Below are positions 58,585 to 64,000 of a DNA stretch of 64,000 bases, piece after piece (within the stretch, counting starts at the first letter, position 1; every line of letters begins with the position of its first letter). Made by a program: the position numbers and the translations under genes. The notes under the pieces were generated by a model, which was not told the DNA's origin, searched no databases, and saw nothing but the letters and a program-made list of their open reading frames with translations. Source of the stretch: Jaenimonas drosophilae (lineage: Eukaryota; Euglenozoa; Kinetoplastea; Trypanosomatida; Trypanosomatidae); NCBI GenBank assembly GCA_030849065.1, contig JASAON010001579.1, positions 1 to 64,000 on the forward strand, given 5' to 3'.

Positions 58585-58893
58585 CCTGCAAGATGTATGT
58601 TGTGTGTGTGTTTTTTTTTTGAGGTCGTTTAGGTCTTAATGTTAGCAGCTCCGGTGAGAGAAACTGTGCAAATGGGCAAGTGCTAATATTAGAAATATGA
58701 AATTGGAAGAAAGGAAAGAAGTAAGCGATGAGACCAGAAACAGAACGTGCAACCTCACCAATGGGGCGATACAAACTATTTGTTCATAAGCAAAGCAACG
58801 GCAGCAAGCCGAAAATCTTCGGCTGTATCTATCTATGAAGCCATCTAGATTCATGAGAAAAACGTGAGCTGAAAATAGGTGAACGTCACCATG
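58585..58893. other. Intergenic region, no gene seen
   Basis: About 310 bp, beginning with a GT run and an 11-base T run (58600-58620). No coding frame of interest. Confidence 0.5.
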
Positions 58894-61392
58894 CTAGTGG
58901 AAGCTTAACGAATCACGCAGGTTCCTAGCACGACTAAAAGCGCGCAACGCATTGGTGGAAAACAGAGGACTCAAACGTGGCTCTAAACTTCTTGAGACAG
59001 CAACGCTGTGGCCGACGTCAGAAGTATCACTCATTACAAATACTACGACGTTCTTCGGATACGCATAAGGCCAGCGAGAAAGTGTATCCATGAAAACATC
59101 TTCATCCAGTAACGAGAACTCTTCGCCCTTGATTTTTACTTTGAATGGTAGCAAATCCTCTGGTAGGGATATAGCAATAGTGGTCCACTCCTGCCTGAAG
59201 GCGGTTCCGAGGGCATGCAACGTAAAGGTACTTGTTACTCTTCTGCTTTTTTCTAAAAGAGTAGAATAATCGGCTTCACAAACTTTTTCGCGATCTTCAA
59301 GAGTATTAGCGCACTTCAGTAAATCTCTCCACGGCTGATCTGTTGCCACAATCATTTTTCCTACTATCATTGAGCTTTGGTTCATATTTCTGCTCAGGCC
59401 ACTGCACAAGCCTAGCACAGTGTCTGGTACCATCGCCCCATCGACCATCGGAAGGGCCTCAGAAATGTGCACATCGGTCAATATCACTCTTGGCGATAGT
59501 CGCTGGCGTGACTCCCACACAAAAAAAGCTGGGGTATGTAAACGCAGTTGCAAATGAAGCAAAGAATAGTGCCTGCCGATCTCCTCACTCTCCACAATAT
59601 TAGAGGGCATCCGCCTTCCGCATAAAGAAAATCCACCCCAATTTGTAACATTTGACAAAGATCCGCTCGTGCGAAGATATCGAAGCGGATACTGATCCTC
59701 GCTCCCGTAGTAATGGAGCGCGTTGATACAAACCCACTGGTGCATTGAAGCCATCAGCTCACAAAAGGAATTTGTAAGATCCAAAATGATACTGAGCGCT
59801 CCATGTGATCGCAATTGACAACCCCCTTGTGGTAGACCTTCTCGAAACACGTCTGAAGCGAGCTTGATGATGTCAGTAATCTCCTCTTTCTTATCACCCT
59901 GGAGAACTAATAGCCACTTCTTCTCCACTCTTGCGTTATAAGCGCACAAGGGAACATTCGGACAAATCGCACAGCAAAAACCGTTGCTCACTCGAAATGC
60001 AAGTTCAATGTGCAATCCATTCGCTCCAATGAAATGAGATATACACGACATGGTGTCAAAATGCGTTGCCAGCAAGTTCTGCTCAGAAGCAGCCTTCTGC
60101 GAAAGAACAGAAAGTATGGAAAACCCAAAGGGTTGGGTTAGACAGGAACACAAGCTTTCACGTGTGTTATAGCAAATACTGGCTGAAATGGCTACTGCAC
60201 GAGACATTCCAAAATGAAGCGCCTCTCGATGGGTCCAAAGTGGAATATTGCTCCATGTTGTTTCAACATCATTATACGATTGCTGCCTCAGTATCATTTG
60301 TTCACATATAGAGAAAAAATCATTCACCTTCCTTGACAGTGTCTCCGTTTCTCCAGAGTACCAATTAAAAGCTGGCGTTCCATGGCTATTGTTGGGAGAA
60401 CGTGACGCGTCACTGTCTAACGATTCGTGGGTTCTTCCCTCATCAATTGATACGCCGAAATGGCAGTCCTGCTGAGGAAATTTGATCCTCTGATGAGAAG
60501 AACGCCCCAACAAGCCTATTGCTTCCTCTCGCTCGCAACTTCCAGGAATCTTAGATAGATTCGAAGTTAGGATGTTTGTGACATCTCGCAACTCCACGGA
60601 TGATTGCGTCTCCAAATTGTCATTAGCCACTTCTTCTGTCCAGCTGGCTGAAAGAGTCAGAGCAACTGCCTGAATACGTACCAATTTAACAGAAGGGGAC
60701 AACGGTTTGATTCTCAACTTGATAAACGGGCACATCGCAGTTCCAGGAATGCGAAACGTTGCACTAAGAGCATCGACCGACCTGGATGCCACAGGAACAA
60801 AACCTGACTTGGGATGATTCGAACACATAATCGAAACAATGCATGGGGTACTGGGGGACGGGAACGATGAGCTCTCAACAAAAATAACATGTGCATCAAT
60901 ATTTCGGATGTGAGAAGCTTTGTCAACGAGCTGCCTCCTAGCATACTCTTTTGCTGAAGTTTGAAGAATGACATATGGTTCGCTGCAGCTGCTCATATTT
61001 GTTGACCAACACCTGGATGAGAAAGTTCCGATGTCAGATGATGGCTGAGGAATGGCCGTGTAAGCCCCAAGCCCACTGGACTCCACAACTTTGCAACGAA
61101 TTAATGGGAGAGAGAAAATTTGACTAATCATTCCAACATCCTCGGGCAATTCTTGCTGCTGAAAGAATGGTTCATTGCCTGTACCTTGTCCCGTGAAATT
61201 TAGCATTTCATCAATAGGTGTGTTTCCAACCTTTGTTGAATCATGGTGACTGACGCTCTTCCTACTAAGGGCATGGTTTGATACGGGCTTTGGAAAATCC
61301 AACTCCGTACCCCTTTGAGCACTAAATTTTGCCAGGGGGCCTCCTCTTGCTCTGTCAAATAAAGCTTGTTCTTCATTTGGTTCTGAAAACAT
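58894..61392 (-). CDS. Large unknown protein
   Basis: It has 832 residues from an ATG. Composition is balanced with many Ser, Ile, Leu and Cys residues and little low complexity, unlike most neighbours. Two well-ordered parts are seen: residues about 90-250 (beta-rich, with ISQIFSLPLIRCKVVESSGLGAY and SEPYVILQTSAKEYARRQLVDK, in a C2-like pattern) and residues 420-800 (alternating strands, ending YPKNVVVFVMSDTSD). Codon choice is AT-richer than in the genes at the left of the window. I do not recognise a family; the C2-like reading of the first part is only a hint. Confidence 0.65.
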   Translation of the reverse strand: MFSEPNEEQALFDRARGGPLAKFSAQRGTELDFPKPVSNHALSRKSVSHHDSTKVGNTPIDEMLNFTGQGTGNEPFFQQQELPEDVGMISQIFSLPLIRCKVVESSGLGAYTAIPQPSSDIGTFSSRCWSTNMSSCSEPYVILQTSAKEYARRQLVDKASHIRNIDAHVIFVESSSFPSPSTPCIVSIMCSNHPKSGFVPVASRSVDALSATFRIPGTAMCPFIKLRIKPLSPSVKLVRIQAVALTLSASWTEEVANDNLETQSSVELRDVTNILTSNLSKIPGSCEREEAIGLLGRSSHQRIKFPQQDCHFGVSIDEGRTHESLDSDASRSPNNSHGTPAFNWYSGETETLSRKVNDFFSICEQMILRQQSYNDVETTWSNIPLWTHREALHFGMSRAVAISASICYNTRESLCSCLTQPFGFSILSVLSQKAASEQNLLATHFDTMSCISHFIGANGLHIELAFRVSNGFCCAICPNVPLCAYNARVEKKWLLVLQGDKKEEITDIIKLASDVFREGLPQGGCQLRSHGALSIILDLTNSFCELMASMHQWVCINALHYYGSEDQYPLRYLRTSGSLSNVTNWGGFSLCGRRMPSNIVESEEIGRHYSLLHLQLRLHTPAFFVWESRQRLSPRVILTDVHISEALPMVDGAMVPDTVLGLCSGLSRNMNQSSMIVGKMIVATDQPWRDLLKCANTLEDREKVCEADYSTLLEKSRRVTSTFTLHALGTAFRQEWTTIAISLPEDLLPFKVKIKGEEFSLLDEDVFMDTLSRWPYAYPKNVVVFVMSDTSDVGHSVAVSRSLEPRLSPLFSTNALRAFSRARNLRDSLSFH

Positions 61393-61784
61393 TATCAGGA
61401 TGAAGGCTACTGCAAAGACGAATTATTAGAAAGTGACCGAGAAAGCTGAGGATAGTAAGCGAAATTATTCAAGCAGTGTTGATAGGGATGGTATTTGTTT
61501 TCAATTGATTCTGGAGAACCGCAAGCCAGCTTCGACTTGGATAATTCAGGACTTCGCCAGAATTCCTTTCGGGAGAGTATCCCCTTCCGAAGGTTTCGAG
61601 ACAACTATGATCAGGTCTGAGACTAGATTGATGATAGATACAGAACCAGAAGTGAGAACTGTATGGATTGAAGATGTCATGTCAGCGGAAGATTCAGCCT
61701 CACGGAAGTGCAGAAAGAAATTGCTCTGAGGAAGAGTCAAGTACATTCAACGCACAGAAAGAGATAATGCTACATAGTGAACAC
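61393..61784. other. Intergenic region, no gene seen
   Basis: About 390 bp, AT-rich. Frames on both strands are under 100 codons, overlap and start outside any acceptor context. Confidence 0.5.
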
Positions 61785-62201
61785 TTAGTGCTCGGATCTC
61801 ATATCATGGATATCGTTCTCCTTCTCTTTGGCCAGCGCAACGCTATTCGCAATAGAGAATGGATGGTGTCTAATTTTCGACGCTTCATACCGAGCATTGT
61901 TTCTCAGCAAGTACTGTGCCAACCAGGTTATTGGGTCCACCTCACCTGTGGCACCATATTTCATCGAACCACCAAGAGAGTCTGTTCTACCCATGTTCAA
62001 ACGCTGCTCCCTCTTTAGGAGCTCGTATATTGAGGGAACTAATGTAGGGAAAACAAACTCGCGAAGGTAAGTCAAGTTTTGAGACGCTTCTTCCGGAATA
62101 GAATCCATCGAACCACCTTCAGAACCACACCAGAGATCTTCTTCTATTAATCGAACCATTACCTCCGCTAGCGGATGCGCTTGATCTGGAGAATGCTGCA
62201 T
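61785..62201 (-). CDS. Dpy-30 domain protein
   Basis: It has 138-139 residues from the ATG at 62199-62201; the longer frame begins at TTG and is removed by the acceptor at 62228-62229. The Dpy-30 dimerisation motif is split: first helix NLTYLREFVFPTLVPSIYELLKREQ (42-66), a 20-residue loop, and second helix DPITWLAQYLLRNNARYE (89-106). Dpy-30 modules dimerise and bind amphipathic helices in radial spokes, adenylate kinases and histone methyltransferase complexes. With the other axonemal genes nearby, a flagellar role is likely but not shown. The loop between the helices is longer than in human DPY30. Confidence 0.85.
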   Translation of the reverse strand: MQHSPDQAHPLAEVMVRLIEEDLWCGSEGGSMDSIPEEASQNLTYLREFVFPTLVPSIYELLKREQRLNMGRTDSLGGSMKYGATGEVDPITWLAQYLLRNNARYEASKIRHHPFSIANSVALAKEKENDIHDMRSEH

Positions 62202-62227
62202 AGTCCAAGTGGCAACTTTAATGTACA

Positions 62228-62254
62228 CTATCGAATAAAAGGAAAAAGAGGAGC
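62228..62254 (-). promoter_or_regulatory. Trans-splice acceptor of the Dpy-30 gene
   Basis: The minus strand has a C/T tract of about 18 nt, then TTCGATAG; the AG is at plus 62228-62229. The leader is 26 nt with no ATG before the chosen start. Confidence 0.7.
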
Positions 62255-62614
62255 GAACCAATTGAGTAATGCTATCTCAAGAAGCACCAACCAAACAAAA
62301 GAAATGCTACTGGACTCTTCATTTGATGGGATACTCGCTCACGTCAAACCGAATGGTCATTGGGAATAGAAAAACACGAGGACGTACGAAATACTTGGAA
62401 GAACCCAACTATACCACAAGCACTTATGCAGACGCAAATACTGTGTGTTCGCAAATATTGCCAGCGCACGTCACAGGCAACATCTTTGACTCCTTATCCC
62501 CAAACCTTCGCCTAAACGGAAATTTCACTAGAGCAAGCCAACAACATGTATTGCGTTGAATCCTTGCACAGCAGCGACCGGAGCCGTATTGCGTCGGGGT
62601 TGACCGGAGCGTTC

Positions 62615-62628
62615 AGCACTGCAGTGCT
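62615..62628. repeat. 14-bp perfect palindrome
   Basis: AGCACTGCAGTGCT is its own reverse complement. It lies just before the first long C run. Near it GACCGGAGC occurs twice (around 62577 and 62602) and TATTGCGT twice. Confidence 0.8.
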
Positions 62629-62637
62629 CGAATTTGA

Positions 62638-63165
62638 CCCCCCCCCGACGCAAAAAAAACCAACCCCACAGAAGCACCACCACACGTTCCACCCCCCGCA
62701 ACGCAAAATCCACATCAGCGTCATAATTCCGCGTCACAAATTTGCCCAAAAAAGCGGCAATCGCCCAACGCACCAACCGGCATCCCGTAAGGGGAAGGGG
62801 AAACCAAAGCCCCAAACCCCCCACCCCCGAGGCGAACAACCCCCCCCCCCATCAAATTTCACGCCCGCGGGCCGGCGGAAGCAAGACGCACCCCCCCCCC
62901 AACAGCCACCACCCGACCCGCGCAAACCAATTGCCGGCAGCCGATCGCCAATATCACCTTCCATTGGGCTATTTGCAGCAGTCGCACCCCAGCATTCGAA
63001 ACGGGGAGTCATACCAAAAAGAAAACGGGGCACCCACACCCCCCGCTTTCCCGAGGAGCGCGGCTGACACGAAGCGCTCGCCACGAAACAACCCCCGCGA
63101 TGCAAAGCGGAACGCGGAAGAGGAACCGCTCCAGGGCGGAGATACCCCTGACGGACCCCCCCCCC
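62638..63165. repeat. Cluster of long C homopolymers
   Basis: Runs of C lie at 62638-62646 (9), 62840-62850 (11), 62891-62900 (10) and 63156-63165 (10), with shorter runs between them. On the transcribed minus strand these are G runs. Isolated C10-type runs occur elsewhere (20696-20705), but nowhere else in the window are four found within 530 bp. Confidence 0.85.
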
Positions 63166-64000
63166 TCCAAGGACGGAAACACAGATCCAAGCCCCAAGAT
63201 GACAGACCCGCACTTGAAGTTAAGTTCCAACCCGATACTGGAACCGAAAATCCCGGGCACCCACCACCAGGATACAGCGATCACCCGAATCCCAAGATCC
63301 AAAGGAGAAAGACGCCACGCCCAGCTATACAAAGTATGTTGAGCGGGAGAAGAATGCAATAATTCAGCTGGACTGCCGAGCGCGTTGTGCTCACTGTTCT
63401 ACGCATATCACATTGCCTTACCATCGTTTCGGTCTACTGGCTGTGCCTTTGCACCCCCTCCCCATAGGTGCTGCTTCCTTTGGCCGTTGCCTGCTCTGCT
63501 CGCGGCCCGTCCTGCTATTGGGCGGTTTGTGGGTCGCCGTGGAGGAGCCGGCATCTTGTGTTCCGTTCAACGGGGGAAGCGTTTCTTGCCAGGCGCGGTC
63601 CACCCCGGTGACTTCGCCCGTGTTCCCGCTACCACAAATTACTGAATCGCGATGAAGTGATGGATATATGTCATGCATCACGCAGGGGTTGAAGATGGTT
63701 TGGAACAATGGAAATGGAAGATGCTTACGGTACCTGAGAAAAGCGCTTGATCTTCTTTCCCTCATATAGTGCGCACTTTCTCTAGAGGTTGGCAAACCAT
63801 TTCACGACTACACAAGAATCTTGCAAGCCACAAACGCTCCAAGCCATGTCCCAGCCTGAACACTTCCCAGGTACGATGAAGGCCCTGCTGGAACTCAGAG
63901 GGGCGGGAAGATCAAGACCGACGAGGCGCTCATTGCCATGACAAGATTGGCTTTGCCGCCCTCTCTCGACGCGCTCGCATGGGTCTTAATTTGCGCGCTG

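Larger units (their letters stand above)
62255..64000. other. Gene-free region upstream of the first gene, with C-run cluster
   Basis: No convincing gene is seen in the last 1.75 kb. From about 62.6 to 63.2 kb the plus strand is C-rich with runs of 9-11 C. On the plus strand, a frame without ATG stays open from about 63225 to 63652. Two frames stay open off the right edge from about 63875. None has a recognisable domain. It may be the transcription start region of this unit, an old mobile-element fragment, or the start of the next unit. Confidence 0.45.

Noticed and set aside
63418..63795. 125-codon minus frame in the right-hand region
   Set aside because: It starts at TTG, has no family resemblance and no acceptor context; it may be chance in GC-rich DNA.

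Overview
The window looks like nuclear DNA of a kinetoplastid protist, most likely a free-living bodonid such as Bodo saltans. This is an inference from architecture, not from a database match. About 35 protein genes lie between 0.2 and 62.2 kb and every one is on the minus strand. No gene needs an intron. Many start codons are preceded on the minus strand by a pyrimidine tract and then the first AG, 1-60 nt before the first ATG, which is the layout of a spliced-leader acceptor. The proteins are eukaryotic and include many motile-cilium components. The intergenic DNA is full of GT/GA microsatellites and homopolymer runs. I read the window as one polycistronic unit transcribed from right to left.

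From right to left: 62.2-64.0 kb has no convincing gene and holds a cluster of long C runs (G runs on the transcribed strand), a candidate transcription start region or repeat relic. Next come a Dpy-30 protein, a large unknown protein, an importin-5 type karyopherin, a TMEM14-like membrane protein, a CstF64-like 3'-end factor, a polytopic membrane protein, a HAD-like protein, a protein that looks like a kinesin whose ATP site has decayed, an SRR1-domain protein, the HemK2/N6AMT1 methyltransferase, ADAT3, a double-GNAT protein, phosphopantetheine adenylyltransferase and a half-size ABC transporter. An 88-bp exact direct repeat lies between the last two.

The middle (26-35 kb) holds a small membrane protein, a coiled-coil protein, a Rab2-type GTPase, a p24 cargo receptor, CFAP161, a canopy/saposin-like ER protein, a 68-aa protein with an endosulfine-like FDSADY core, and CFAP100. 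The left part (0.2-24 kb) holds a small basic protein, TSR3, an unknown disordered protein, a PlsC acyltransferase, a DNAJB13-like co-chaperone, a giant charged coiled-coil protein, a RUS/DUF647 mitochondrial protein, a protein with a long Ala/Glu repeat tail, two unknowns, a large putative mitochondrial protein with a PDZ-like end, and a POLE3-like histone-fold protein.

Functional themes are the flagellar axoneme (CFAP100, CFAP161, DNAJB13-like, Dpy-30, coiled-coil proteins), the secretory pathway (p24, Rab2, canopy-like, PlsC), RNA and translation (TSR3, ADAT3, HemK2, CstF64) and nuclear transport (IPO5). As usual in such units, neighbours are not functionally grouped. Several longest reading frames begin at TTG or GTG; I have moved those starts to the first ATG after the likely acceptor.
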